Positions 11,011 through 23,139 of a stretch of 64,000 nt of DNA are shown here, piece after piece (the stretch's first letter is position 1; every line of letters starts with the position of its first letter). The DNA is from Agrypnia vestita (lineage: Eukaryota > Arthropoda > Insecta > Trichoptera > Phryganeidae): positions 62,001-126,000 of the forward strand of contig JADDOH010004202.1 in assembly GCA_016648135.1 (NCBI GenBank), in the 5' to 3' direction. Both the position numbers and the translations under genes were made by a program. Below the pieces are notes generated by a model, which was not told where the DNA came from, made no database searches, and saw only the letters and a list, made by a program, of their open reading frames with translations.

Positions 11011-11374
11011 ATAAAAGCCATGTTGATCTCGCAATTTGTTCAAAGATATCTATATCATCACCAACATTATCTGTATCACACATCTATATCAATCACAGAA
11101 TGGTAAATATAAATTTCGTTATCATCACTTGAGTTTAATTTTATTTTATATCTTACCACCGAGTTTCGAGAGGATATTTTTTTTTATCGACAGGTGACGT
11201 GGAGATTATAATACGGTTAAAACTCGAGTAGTATAGCTTATGTTTTCTATCCTATTTATTTGACAACACAAAAAGTGGCAACCCACGACCAGAAAGAATG
11301 CTAAAGTAAGAGCATACATATTTCAAAAAAAGGCTGTCAGAAGATTTTGTTTGAGATTTTTAGTTGAGGTACAG
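11011..11374. other. AT-rich stretch, nothing specific
   Basis: No gene or repeat is recognised between the two tandem duplications. Confidence 0.4.
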
Positions 11375-11780
11375 GAGTGAAAACTACAAACTGATGCATA
11401 ACATGTCAATTTACAATTTTTAACATATTGCATTAATTAAAACAAAATCATACATACTAATATAAAGGTTCATAAATATATAGGTTCATCATAAAGCATA
11501 ACTAAAGCATAAAGATGGAGGGGTTTAAACTACAAATTGATGCATATCATGTCAATTTACAATTTTTAACATATTGCATTAATTAATCATGCATAATGGC
11601 ATATAGGTTCATAAATATATAGGTTCATCATAAAGCATAACTAAAGCATAAAGGTGGAGGGGTTTAAACTACAAATTGATGCATATCATGTCAATTTACA
11701 ATTTTTAACATATTGCATTAATTAATCATGCATAATGGTATATAGGTTCATAAATATATAGGTTCATCATAAAGCATAAC
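11375..11780. repeat. 139-bp tandem repeat, about three units
   Basis: Units begin near 11375 (diverged), 11521 and 11660. The last two are nearly identical, with GGTTTAAACTACAAATTGAT and CATAAAGCATAACT in each. The unit has no open frame and an internal duplication of TATAGGTTCAT. Confidence 0.85.
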
Positions 11781-12020
11781 TGATTTAGTATCGCATGTTC
11801 CACCACGACGGCACTCAATTTAATAAATATTGACGAATTAGATAACCAATACTTTGTTTCTCATAAGTCAATATTGAATGAAGATACAAGAATAAGTCAT
11901 AAGTCTTGTTCTTTATTGATCCTTTTTCTTCATATACTATCTTACATTGAAGCTTGGCGTCTTGTTGCAGTAAGCTAGTTATCCTATGTAAGATGGAGAA
12001 CATCACCGTCATTTTGCTAC

Positions 12021-12167
12021 TTATTCTTCTTCTTCTTCTTGGTACTGTCGCAATTTACTGCCTAGGTAGACTTTTGGAATCGTTTTTCTCAACTCTAGTG
12101 TTCTTCGGTTCTGGCTGTCACTTTCATCTAAATCATTTCTCTGCAGGATTTTGGCACATTTAGTGAT
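12021..12167 (-). pseudogene. Possible coding remnant ending in a glutamate run
   Basis: On the minus strand a 48-codon frame ends at the stop codon 12021-12023. It contains ILQRNDLDESDSQNRR and ends RQYQEEEEE. The composition looks protein-like (acidic and charged), and a shifted frame just upstream is also open, which suggests a degenerate coding sequence. I do not recognise the family. The overlapping plus frame (11954-12163) encodes a hydrophobic stretch and could be the real one, or neither may be. Confidence 0.25.
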
Positions 12168-13387
12168 TCATGAGTTTTAAATCTTCCTGGATGGTTATCG
12201 TTGAAGATCCAGAGTGTGATTTCCTTTGGTTGATTGTTGTCATTTTTTTTCATGCGTCGAAATATCTATTTTAATATTATTGTTAATGTGTTTTACCCAA
12301 GAGAGCCCATGTTACAATTTTTTTTCAAAATACATATTATCTAACAGATGAAAACAGCAAAGTTAACAAAGATTTATCTGTTCTTTTAAAAGAATAAGTG
12401 CTTACTTAATTAAATTAATTGGTAAAGAAATAAAAACAAACTTTTCTTAAAAAAAAACACTTGAGTTAAAATATAGCTACTGAGACAACGATTAGTGACA
12501 AAAAAGAGCTAAATCGTTTGAGTACGTAAACAGCGAGTAAAACATTTATTGGCAATAATTCAAAAAATGTTGACGTAGACTTAAATAAATAATCCGGCGG
12601 ATATCGTGGACATGACGTACTGATTCGATATAAGCAATTTCCGTAGGAGAGATATGGCTAACCGATTCTCCATACTGCATCTGAACATGTACAAATGGGA
12701 ATCACGCAGTGTCCCAGGATTGCTCCTTGTTTCACATCACCGACCTTGTCAAATAGAGATTTACCCGTAATAACCTGTCAGTCCATTTGTATTATAGATA
12801 ATATATTAATGTTATGGACTCAAGGCGCATTTTACAAAAGCTATATTTTATTTTTATTTATTATATATTAATATTTAGGGTAAAGTGATAATAAATGTGT
12901 TATTACAGAGAAAAACACGGCTTAACTAAGAAATATATTAAAATTAAAAAGTTGAAGGAGCGTGTATTCATGTAAGCGCGTTAGAAGTTATACTTCTTTG
13001 GCGTGATAAATATTTATGTATTTGTTAAAAATGTATATTAATACAATAAGACGATGCATATGAAGATGATGAATATGATTAACATTACTTCAATGTAATT
13101 AATGTTTGTTTATGAAGTTGTACATGTGTAACTATTGATTTGTGATGGTTAAAATAAAAGATAAGTGTCTTCAAAATGACGTCTAACGATGATTTGAAAA
13201 CATTTACCACCGCAGCATCGCATATGATGTAACGATTCAAAAAACGTGTGCATTTTCAAAAAAAGTCCACGTGCCTACCTACTTTCATGCTTTATCAATT
13301 TTCGGCCTAGGACGATTCCATATTCAAAAGCTTAGAAACCATACAACTTTGACATCCGCATTGAATGTCGAATGAATTAATGTGTTT
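12168..13387. other. AT-rich intergenic stretch around the RT-like remnant
   Basis: Apart from the possible reverse transcriptase fragment at 12658-12777, nothing is recognised. Confidence 0.4.
12658..12777 (-). pseudogene. Possible reverse transcriptase fragment
   Basis: A 39-codon minus-strand frame includes GDVKQGAILG. This resembles the conserved GVxQGxxLxP motif of non-LTR reverse transcriptases, followed by a degenerate hydrophobic segment. Only this motif supports it. There are no further catalytic motifs (no YxDD nearby), so the call is tentative. Confidence 0.3.
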
Positions 13388-13725
13388 TTACTTCCTTTCT
13401 TTTAACTCGTGGCGTCGGCTTGCTTGCTTATCTGTCGAAAAAACTTTGGATCGATTTTTAACCCTTTTCTCGTGATCCTTTCGAGCTGAAACTTTACAGA
13501 CAGACTCGTGGCGACAATAAAAACGATAATTACAAACTACTACTAACAAGTTTTCGTTTAAAAAAATTAATAATTTTAGTATAATTTTGAATTTTTCGAA
13601 ATTTTTTATAGCTCGCTTTCGTAGCGTCGCCCGACTCAAGCCCAACGTGTAGGTTAAGCGCCAAACACGTTTCCTCTAGTAAATGAGAAAGGGAGTATAA
13701 TAAAAACTTGTTTTTTATGGGTTAG
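13388..13725 (+). mobile_element. TACTCCC-end MITE, copy A
   Basis: It starts with TTACTTCCTTTC and ends at about GAAAGGGAGTATAATAAAAA plus a short tail TTTTTTATGGGTTAG. The body shares TTTGGATCGATTTT and GTGATCC with copies at 44809, 50292 and, inverted, 62190. Terminal TACTCCCTTTC-type repeats are inverted. It is non-autonomous; the open frame on the minus strand is a by-product. Confidence 0.8.
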
Positions 13726-15159
13726 TTTTTTTGTTTTGAAAATCGACAATAACGTCGTTTTTGCAATAAATAATTTCTCTAATATCACTTTCAATAAACA
13801 GTTCTAATTTTCAATTCAATAACCACCATTCGTCGGCTTTTGAATTGGGCATATATATGATTGCACTCCATTCAAGAAGGTTGACTATATATTATTAATT
13901 TATATTACTTGAACACTCCGCATCTCCGCTAGTACGCGCAGCCTGCGCGTGCGCAACTCCCTTTACAATGAAAATCTTACTCTCAAAAGATGCGCCAAAA
14001 GAAGATAACTTCAAAAATTGCAACCAATTTTTTATTTTAAAAATATAGATTTTCAGGTGTATTCTAATAGATATGTTTCATAATTCGAAAGAATATCATA
14101 TATACGTTAGAAGGAATATTGCAAAAAAACTCTACTTAAAAAAATAAAATATAGAGTTATTGTAACCAGTTACGAAAATTGTGTATAATTACTTGTCAAT
14201 GAGAAAAAATCAACAGCTATCTCTATCAGAGACCATAGTAATATATGAAAGGTTCTTGTTTCAAACGAAGGTATATTATACAGAACTTTCAAAATTTGAT
14301 AATGTGTGGATGTTCTTATTATAGAATTGGTGAACGTTGCATTGTGTAGCATTGTGTTAAGCCAGCTCATACAGGTATAAAATAAGCCGGATTACCAAAG
14401 TGTCCCTAAAACTGAGTACAACTTTGATGTGTAAATTTTTTATTTTATATTTAAAAAATGCCTGAATGTTTTTTATTAGTTATTATTGCACAATTTTTTT
14501 GATATCCAGGTTCAGTCTTTCTTTGTGTCTAAGAATTTCCATTGTCCAGATTGAAGACCCATAAAAATTTGAAAACTTTTTACAAAAATTCGCTGTCGGT
14601 TATAAATACGATCAATAATCTTTGTATCATGTCATATTCATGTGCTATGTGACACTATATTTCACAACCTAATCAATAAATGGTAATTATTATTCTAAAG
14701 ACGCCGGTGTGTGGTCCTAGTATTCGTTTGAGTGAAAATATTATAAAGTGAGTTAAAATATCGTCTTAAATTCTATAACCTCAGTTGGTAACAAAGTTCA
14801 TTTTTTGAACCTAAGTTCTTGATCACTCAAGCCTGAATTCTGAAGAAAACGCCACGTATTAGCAATTATATCCTATAACATTTCACATGTGATAATAAGT
14901 AATTTTGTAAGTCACAAGAATCACCTTTAGCGTGGAAATAAGTGTTGAGCCACTTACTGTGTGATTTGGTTTGTGGGCAAGATGTATCATTAGGCCCCTG
15001 TTTGTGGCTAAACGGTTGCTGGTGAATGTTTTTCCTAGATTCCGACAAACTTTTTACAGTCTCAATTGGAAGATATGGATCTCAAGTATCTACTCTTTAC
15101 CAAGGCGGAGCTATGTGCCACGCGGAAAGAGGAACAATGGGTTTATTTTATTGCAGATA
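13726..15159. other. Intergenic stretch with a dispersed repeat fragment
   Basis: At 14323-14380 a block (GAATTGGTGAACGTTGCATT and TTAAGCCAG) recurs inverted at 51043-51105 and partly at 58015-58075. The rest is unremarkable. Confidence 0.5.
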
Positions 15160-15330
15160 AAAAATTCGGGCTCCTGACACGGTGACATCAATAATTGGGC
15201 GGTGAGATCAAACGCCTCTTAACATTTTCCTTCAGGGCTGTCTTTGCGAATCTTCGCGAATAATCCGCGTTTTATCGACAAAACGATAGAATCAGTCGGG
15301 TAATTAATGAAAGTGGGCCACAGTTATGTC
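15160..15330. promoter_or_regulatory. Complex non-repetitive block, possible enhancer
   Basis: The block is G+C-richer than its neighbours, non-repetitive and without an open frame. It contains TAATTGG, TAATTAAT, AATCCGCG and TTTTATCG words suited to homeodomain factors. Function is inferred only from composition and motifs. Confidence 0.2.
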
Positions 15331-15889
15331 CCAATTCCAACCCATATTTAAGAAAAATATTAGTTATATGCAGGAAAAACCGAGAAAAACAGCACTTAAT
15401 CTAACACTAACTTGGATACACCCTGACTTCGGTACGGTATTGCAAGCCAATACTTAACCTACACATTAACACACATTGATTACTTCAGCCCTAATGATGG
15501 ACCCTGAACCTGAGAAAAATTTTAACTTCCACAACTTTTCATAAAATTTATTTTATTTGGCCAAATTTATTTTTCAATTATTTTCGTTCACTGTTTATTA
15601 CTTATTAAATTACGAGGATAATAAATTTTGATATAATAAATTTTACTAATAAAAAAATCCTTGGTAACATGTACTAAAAATGTATATTTCTATTTTGGGA
15701 TAAAAAAGTAAGTACCTGTCTTTTTAACGAATTAAAAAAAGATAAACCCAAAGACTGTATTTAAATTTTTCGCTATTAAGTGCTTTTGAATAAATGAATA
15801 AGCCTCGTGTATTTACAAAAGCTTTCTGATAGGAATAATTTCAAGTAGATTATTTTAGAATATTGGAAAACTTGTATTTCATCGAACGC
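15331..15889. other. AT-rich stretch, nothing specific
   Basis: No feature is recognised. Confidence 0.4.
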
Positions 15890-16140
15890 CGGTCCGTCTT
15901 GTGATTCAAAATAATAAAAAAGGGGAAAACAATGATTTTCGCAGAAAATCCAACAGCCCCACCGGGAAAACCATTAACATTTCATAAAATGAAAGTAATT
16001 ATTACATCCTCCGTCGGATCGTCCTACACGAAATTCCTAGCGGCAAACGTTGAATTATAGTTGCCTTATTTCAATTGGAAGTAATAAATAAAGATTTCCC
16101 TTCGCATCAAGGATTTCATTTGTTCAGGGTAGTAGGGTGG
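15890..16140. promoter_or_regulatory. Complex non-repetitive block, possible enhancer
   Basis: A sharply less AT-rich block contains GGGGAAAACAATG, CCTCCGTCGGATCG and a GGCAAACGTTGAATTATAGTT word flanked by homeodomain-like TAATTATTA. No frame or repeat explains it. This is a candidate conserved non-coding element, by inference. Confidence 0.2.
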
Positions 16141-17104
16141 CGCGTACGTATAACACAGCTAGGGTGTATAGGTTTTTTTTATCTATTTCTATAATCAACG
16201 AGACGTAGCGAGGCGACTCTTCTAATCCTGTAGGGACCGAACGTTTTCCATTGTTTGAGAGCTACTACCACTCGCCAATGTGCAGTTGTCGCCAATCCAT
16301 TTGGCTTACCTAAGCATATTTTATAATAACATTTTCAATTGTTTGTGTTCCCTAAAGCTCTAATAAGTTATTTCAAACAGAAAAATATTTGAGTTTCTAG
16401 AAATGTTTTACTCACAGACTTAATATTAAGCTTATATAATGTTGTTATTAATTTTAATTACGTTTATTAAACTATTTCAAAAAATCATAAAATGTGCAAA
16501 AGATGTAGTTTTCATATTTTTATCATTTACTATAGGGGCTACATCGCACTCCCTTGACAATTCAGCGTACATAAATATTATAATTTTTAATAATTTTATT
16601 TCAATAAGACTGTCAATATATTATTTTAAAACATCATAGCAACCATAGTTTTTTTTCTATTGATTTTTATTTTTTTAAGTATTATTCTATTATATTTTGA
16701 TAATACTTTGTGGTTATTATGAATATAATTAAATAAATTAACTTACTTTATCACCAGTTCATTTTTGTAAGCCAACCGGATTCGGAAACAACGTTCTTTC
16801 GGGTATACTTAATACTTAATAAACTTAACAAATTATGGACAATTATACCTCGGTGTCAAGTGTCAAAGTAAGGTTAAATAGTAGGGGTGGATAAATTCAG
16901 GGGGGTGGATTTTGTTTTATTTTATTTAAGGATTCTTTGATGAACCACCATGGTTAAGCATACACCTGCATAACGTTTGGAAATTATCCAACAATTTTAT
17001 GAAATAAGCGTTCGTTTGTGAATACTCAACGTGAACATCGCCAAACTTTTGGTCCGCCCAATCGACTGACTGTGCTTGTTATTCGGCTAATCGTTGCAAA
17101 ATTT
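16141..17104. other. AT-rich stretch, nothing specific
   Basis: No gene or repeat is recognised. Confidence 0.4.
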
Positions 17105-17480
17105 GAAAATGATTTAACTCTCACTTACCATGATGCAAGATCAATGATGGTTGAGACTCCTAACAAGACCATCCTCCAGTATCTGGTTGATCTGGTTATG
17201 CCACGTCTTTCGCGGTCGCTTTCTCTTTCTGGCACCGTCAACATTGGCGTTATATATCTTCTTTATCATTCTTTCATCATTCATTCGCTCAACATGTCCA
17301 AACCGTCAGAGCGACCTTTGTTTGATTCTTTTAAGTATTCTATGATCAGCATTACATTCATTTCTAATATCTTCATTCTTTACTCTATCGTAAATTAATT
17401 TGCGACACATACATCTAAGGGATCTCATCTCCAATGTATTCAATCCACTTTCTCTGCCTCTTCTGCCAGCTCCAGGTTTT
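17105..17480 (-). mobile_element. Non-LTR retrotransposon fragment (reverse transcriptase C terminus)
   Basis: The minus strand encodes a degenerate version of the C-terminal region seen better at 56885-57317, with recognisable pieces such as KTWH and HVERMN. It is truncated at both ends and lacks the tetranucleotide tail. The plus-strand open frame at 17018-17398 is antisense to it. Confidence 0.7.
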
Positions 17481-17539
17481 AACTTGCAATTTTACTCTTC
17501 ACAATGCTAAATCAGTCATCAAAATGAAAAAGTTAAGAG

Positions 17540-17770
17540 CATATTGCAGCTGTAAAAGCTAGGTTGCAAAATATATAAATTTATCGATGCCTCGTCGTTC
17601 GAAAGAATTAGGCCTTTCAAGAACGACAATCTGGCGAATTTCGTCAAAAAGCTTACGTCCACACCCTCACAAGATTACGTTTACCCCAAAACTGAAACCG
17701 CAAGACTATCGTAGCCATCGTGAGTTTGTTGACTGGGCTATATCAAGAATAGCCGTTATCAATAATAATG
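17540..17770 (+). pseudogene. Tc1/mariner-type transposase N-terminal fragment
   Basis: The frame from 17587 reads RRSKELGLSRTTIWRI, then a segment with KITFTPKLKP and REFVDWA. This matches the helix-turn-helix region of a widespread insect DDE transposase family. Just upstream, in another frame, IAAVKARL continues the expected sequence, so a frameshift lies near 17570. No catalytic region follows, and no inverted repeats are visible. It is a decayed fragment. Confidence 0.7.
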
Positions 17771-17778
17771 CTATTTAG

Positions 17779-18259
17779 AATTATCAATTGTAAATATTTT
17801 TCATATAAATAAGTACAAGTTTTTAAATGTAAAATAATTAGATTGATAACGCCTCCATAAAGCGAAACGCGCCTAAAAATTAAATATAAATGTAGAACTT
17901 AACAAGTGTTTTACTTTCGATATGTGTTTTTATATATATTTATATTTTTTTTAAATGCAATAACGTGGCTTTATCTATAAACAAAAATGTCAATTTAGGT
18001 GTGGAAACAATCTTCTGGAGATTCTAGAGAAACCTTTGCATCCACAAAATATCACTGTATAATATGATTTTTGTCATGGTGGTATTATCGGACAATATTT
18101 TTTTTCCAAAATAAATGAAAAAGCGAATACAGTGAATGCCGAGCGATATAAACTGAGTGCCAAGTGACATGTATTATTTAATTTAATTTATTATTGTATT
18201 AATAAATGATTATTTAACTACTTTTCTGAAAAAATACCTTTTAAAATAAAACATCATTA
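17779..18259. other. AT-rich stretch, nothing specific
   Basis: No feature is recognised. Confidence 0.4.
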
Positions 18260-18500
18260 AAATTTTTACCTCCTTGTAAGTTTAATAATATTTTTATATT
18301 TTACTACTTAACTTACGAGAAATGTTTATTCTGTTACTTCCGAGAGATGATTTTTCTGTTACTCTCAAAACTTAAATAATAAAAAATAAAAATATTATCA
18401 AACTCAAACAAATAACCGTATTGTGGTGAAAGTTAATATTTTTCTCTCTATTTAATGATAATCATGAATAATCTCTACAATTTTAATGCCAAATCCACCA
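18260..18500 (+). repeat. Dispersed repeat family IV, copy 1
   Basis: It shares ACTTAA, AAAAATATTAT, GGTTAATATT-like and CATGAATAATCTCTACAA words, in the same order, with 46065-46210 and, partly, 40960-41080. It contains a degenerate GAGAGATGA...TCTC hairpin that matches the better-preserved one at 46078-46105. Confidence 0.6.
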
Positions 18501-20189
18501 ATAATATGACATAATTTAATTGTTGTGTTCGATTTAAATTAAAAGTGATCCTAATTACATGCAACGACAAAGTTCATGAAAAGAAAAACTATTAAGGTAA
18601 ATGTTTTTTTACTAAAAAAAATTATTTCATAAGTATTTAAATACAAAATAACTAATATCTCATAAGTAGTACTCAATTTAGATACACCATATATTGAAAA
18701 TTCTTCTCACGTAAGTAAATAAAATGTATTTACTAAAAATAATTTCTCGATTATACTTTAGAGTATTCATCATTTAATCTATCACTTAAAATTGGATTAA
18801 ATATATATTGTATATAATTTAATTATCGGAATTTTTTGAGAATGTTAAAATTTTTTTGAGGAAATATTACTGGATTTTATGTACAGTGGGGACATCATTA
18901 ATCAATATTTATTTTAGATTTCTTATAGAGAAGAACCTGTTTTTTATATGGGAAAGTAGGTATAGAAGTCTTTATTTGGTTGTGTGTAGGGCTTACGACC
19001 TATATACATTCACTAATTGAATGATAGACGACCACATTTATCAAATTTTTAGAAGTTCTGTATATATTAGATTTTCACACCATGTTCCATACGTGAGTTG
19101 TGTTTCTACTATTGCTTACCTGGTCTGTAAATTTTGTTCTTTTTTTTTCTTCCATACCAACTTTCCTATATAAAAAATTGCTTCGTCCTTATGAGATCTC
19201 TATCCTTATAAGATCTCTGTCACAGTTTAAAAAAAAAATTAAATTGATTTTTGTTAAAGATAAATTAAAGTTTTTCGACTCCTGCCTTTTGTGAGCAAGC
19301 TGTAACCTTAACCGTGCCTTCTCTTTCATCTTCTATTCTGCGGTCGAAACAGATTATCGTGTAAAAATAATTGAAAAGAAAAGATTCATCATATATTATA
19401 TAGAACACCAGAAATCCTATATTTAATACGTCGGAAATTAAAGGCTATCATGGCTTATCACAAACATAAATCATTTGATATAAAGCATTAAAAAATAACC
19501 GATAAAATTATTTATCTTCGTTATACTTATAATGAACCACTTTATACTGTTAACTCGGTACTCGACAAATATATGGATTAAATTATGGTTAAATTTTCAA
19601 TAATATTAAGATTTCGTTATTCGCATGCTTAGAAAATTTCTTAGAGAAAAAACTGTTCATATTATTATTTTCTGGTGTATCTAAATATTATCACGTATAA
19701 ATATGTGTGTATTATTTATAATATGTGTGTAAAAACTTTATAGTGTAGTTATTTTATTTATAACCAATTTAATTATTACTATAATATTTGAACAAAAATT
19801 TACCCAACTAATAAAATTAAATATTATTTTTGTAGGTATTCTATTTAATTCTAAAGTAAATTCAGATTATTATTTCTACATTCTGCGAGTTCAATAGTCC
19901 ATAATCCAGATAAGGAGTATTGTTTGAGATTGATACATATAAAATGATGTAAAATTAATTACCAGGTTTCTTCTGATGCAGGTGTTTTTTTCTTTGACCA
20001 CCGCAGCTTATGCTATGCAATGTATATTTTAATCCATTTTTATCTATAATACTGCGCTATATAATATATAGGTTTTCCTAATAAAATAGATGGTATCTTG
20101 ATATATGGTGGCATATGATGTGTGAACGATCAAAATAATAAAAGTGTACGCACTGACGCACTCACACGCATAAATCAATAAACCCACAC
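18501..20189. other. Very AT-rich stretch, nothing specific
   Basis: No gene or repeat is recognised. Confidence 0.4.
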
Positions 20190-20530
20190 ACCTTTAGGAG
20201 ATCAGTGATTGATCGCTTTATTAAAATCCACGCTGTGTCGTGTTCATAACGACACATCACCTCCATCAATGACTTTATTATATCGCCGAAACGTACGAAA
20301 TTGAATCGGGTAAGGGTCGAAGATGGCCTGGCGGTCGATCAGGGTTAAATTTTTATTTGGCTTAAAATACTTAATACCCGCGAAGTATTTTCAGATGGTG
20401 TTAAAAGGTGCATAAATATTCATCAATATGTAACGGTTTTATTTTATCGCTTGTAAAAAATTGGCAATTTCGGCCATGGGCAGTGACGATACGTTTTCGC
20501 TTCTCTAAAAGTATGATTGGGTAAAATTTA
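20190..20530. promoter_or_regulatory. Complex non-repetitive block with Exd/Hox-like sites
   Basis: It contains TGATTGAT (20206-20213), CTTTATTAAAA, ATCAATGACTTTATTAT and TTTTATCGC words, plus a G+C-rich core (ATGGCCTGGCGGTCGATCAG). TGATTGAT fits the composite Extradenticle/Hox site consensus. There is no open frame and no repeat. Enhancer identity is inferred. Confidence 0.25.
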
Positions 20531-21007
20531 ATCCAGGAAATAAATTAAAATGGATTTTTATTTTTGAGAATTTAATGTGAATTATTTTCTAGCGAATTCC
20601 AGGTTAAAAAAAATTAAAATTAACTTATATATTTTATACATAAATGTACATGACGTGTGATAATATCAATTTGTTATATATAAATGTACATGCAATATTT
20701 GAACAGAAATTTTTCGATTGTGTTACCCAGCGATAATAAACAGTTTATTGATCAGTGATAAATTGCGAAATTAATAAAACTTTGTACAATTTCCAGTATT
20801 TTCATTTTGTTTTTTAATCAAGACCAATTTGTCTCTTGAAGCCACAATCTGTGACATTCATGTTATATCGTTATAGTTATAACATGTTATATCATGTTAT
20901 ATCGTTATAGTTGTTCGTGTCTTATAAAAATTTGTCAATAAACTTTCCAATAAACTGAATTATGTTCAACCATTTTAATGATACAAAAACAAGTTAATAT
21001 TTAAAAA
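20531..21007. other. AT-rich stretch with a small direct repeat
   Basis: The words TGTTATATCGTTATAGTT occur twice at 20861-20912. Nothing else is seen. Confidence 0.5.
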
Positions 21008-21684
21008 TCTATACATATAGAACTCAATATCTGTCTGTCTGTCTGTCTCTTCTCTATACAAATCAACACCGTTTGTCCGATCTGACCCAAATTGTGCATA
21101 CTTATTTTTCAGGACCCGGCGGGTAACATATGCTATATTTCCCATCCTCCTTTACTCCACCTCTCCCCCCCCCGATATATTTCCTGTTTAAATCCACACC
21201 GTTTGACTGATCTGATCCAAATTTTGCATTATCATTTTTTGGAACCCAGCCGATAACGTAAGCGACATTTTACCTTTGCTTTCATCCCACTCTCTCCACC
21301 CCGATACGTTTTCTTTATAAATTACTTATTTTTATAAAAAATCGTTTAACCGATCTGACCCAAAGCGTACTTAGTCTTTAGGACCCAGTAGGTAACATAG
21401 AGGACATTTCTCCGCTTTCCCTCACTTCCTCCTCTGATATATTTTCTGTACAAATCTACATAGTTTGTACGATTTGATCCAAATTTTGTAAATTTATTCT
21501 TTAGGACTCAGCGAGTAACGTATGTCACATTTCCCTCCCGGACAGCCAATCCATCCCAGCGTTGATTTAATGGAAACATTAATTTTATTAGAAGCTTTGC
21601 AAAACAATGGAACTTTTGTTTTTCCCCACAAATTTATTTTTAACCTAATCCTTAACCCGTGCAACTCCGGGTATGAACAGCTAA
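21008..21684 (+). mobile_element. Helitron-like non-autonomous element, pyrimidine-rich family, copy 1
   Basis: The 5' end is A|TCTATACATATAGAACTC followed by a CTGT run. The 3' end has a small CCGTGC...CCGGG hairpin-like stretch, then ACAG-CTAA. The interior has about four diverged ~130-bp units with ACACCGTTTG, GATCTGACCCAAATTTTG and TTTAGGACCC. The 5' TC, the 3' CTRR end preceded by a hairpin and insertion at A/T fit Helitrons. There is no Rep/helicase coding capacity. Confidence 0.6.
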
Positions 21685-22764
21685 AACTTAATATTCTTCA
21701 CTCGCATAATATGTCTACATACGACGTATGATAAAAAAACTAATAAAAATGATATCCCTCAGTTTCCATACAATTCAAAAGAAATCCGTATATTGCGGCG
21801 ATTCCAAGATAAGTCTTTAATAAAGGAACACTTAGACATAATAAGTTATCATTCTTATTGCGGCTGAGTTACTTCTGCACGGTTACTTTCTTTTGGAAAT
21901 ACCCACAAAGTCAACAATGGACTTCTGTTTACGTAGCCATATAAATAAATACAATTCCTTTAGATGTCGCTCCGTAGTTGTGAACAGAGAGCATTTTCCC
22001 CTCGTTTACCATCTTTGTATGGTGGGCTCTTTTATACTTTTATTTAACTTTCTTACTCATCCCAGCGCCAGGTAAGCCAAGGAGTTAAATGCCAAGTAAC
22101 TTGCAAGAAGTCGAGAAACGATTGCGCGACTTATTGTCTTTTCTTCTTTTCGCCAACTTACGAGGTTGGTGCTGAAATTATTTCAATCGGGTTAAGTAAT
22201 AAATCATGTTCCTGTCTTTTTGCCTGCAAACGAAACGGTTTTAGTTCGTATTTATTATAAAACATAAAATAATATTTTATTTTTACGTTGCGTGTTTAAT
22301 TTCTTGAGAGGCTACATATGTGATGATAGTGGTGGGAAAAAAAGACAAAAGAGAAGAAAAAAACTGTCGCATAGTAGATATTTTGTCATTGCCTAATTTT
22401 ATCGCCATCTGTTCGACAACGAAGAGTGAGTCACTTGGAAAACTTTACATTTAATCTCGTTGAATAAAACAATGGATCAGATACGTGATGAGGACAAAAT
22501 AGTAATCCGTCCTCTGGATTGACACTTCAGTGTGTCTTGGGAGACGATGAGTTGAAGAGTGGTCCCAGGCAACTGAGCCAAGTGGTTCGTTCATAAACTG
22601 TTTATAACTGTTTATTTTACTGAACAAATGAACTGTTCAGTCCACATTCATGAACAATCATACGAAAGTGAAGTATTAACAAAAATTATATCAATCAAAA
22701 ATGAGCCATCCAAATAAATGGTTATTTCCCAAAAGGTACTTAAATTGATATGCGCGTTAACCGA
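21685..22764. other. Intergenic stretch, no gene recognised
   Basis: Moderately complex patches occur at about 22080-22250 and 22480-22600, without matches elsewhere in the window. No feature is supported. Confidence 0.4.
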
Positions 22765-22865
22765 ACTCCCTCCCGTGATATATGCACCGTTTGAGAGATC
22801 TGAACCAAATTTTGAGTACTTTTTTTAAAAAAGTACTCCCTCCCCCCTTCCCTGACATATTCGAT
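22765..22865 (+). mobile_element. Fragment of the pyrimidine-rich Helitron-like family
   Basis: It carries one and a half internal units (ATGCACCGTTTGAGAGATCT and CCTCCCCCCTTCCCTGA). It has no ends. Confidence 0.6.
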
Positions 22866-23139
22866 GACTACATTCATAAAATTAAAAAAGATTGATTGAA
22901 GTGATGTATATTATTCCAAAGAAGTATAAGTATATACACTATATGTTTTGTAAATTATTGAATGAATCACCGTAAGGTTAAAAAATTTTCATCAATATTG
23001 TCGTCCATCTCCGAATTCTCTGTCAGTTTAAACTACCTGCTTCTAGGTGGCGACCTGTGTAGTGTAGTCATTCAAAGTCAACATAATATCGTAGAAAAAT
23101 AAAAATAGTATGTGATTCTGATCACTAAACATATTTTAG

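Noticed and set aside
11375..11780. CRISPR array
   Set aside because: The units are long and contiguous without distinct spacers, and the DNA is eukaryotic.
17018..17398. 126-codon plus-strand gene
   Set aside because: It is antisense to a retrotransposon reverse-transcriptase fragment on the minus strand.
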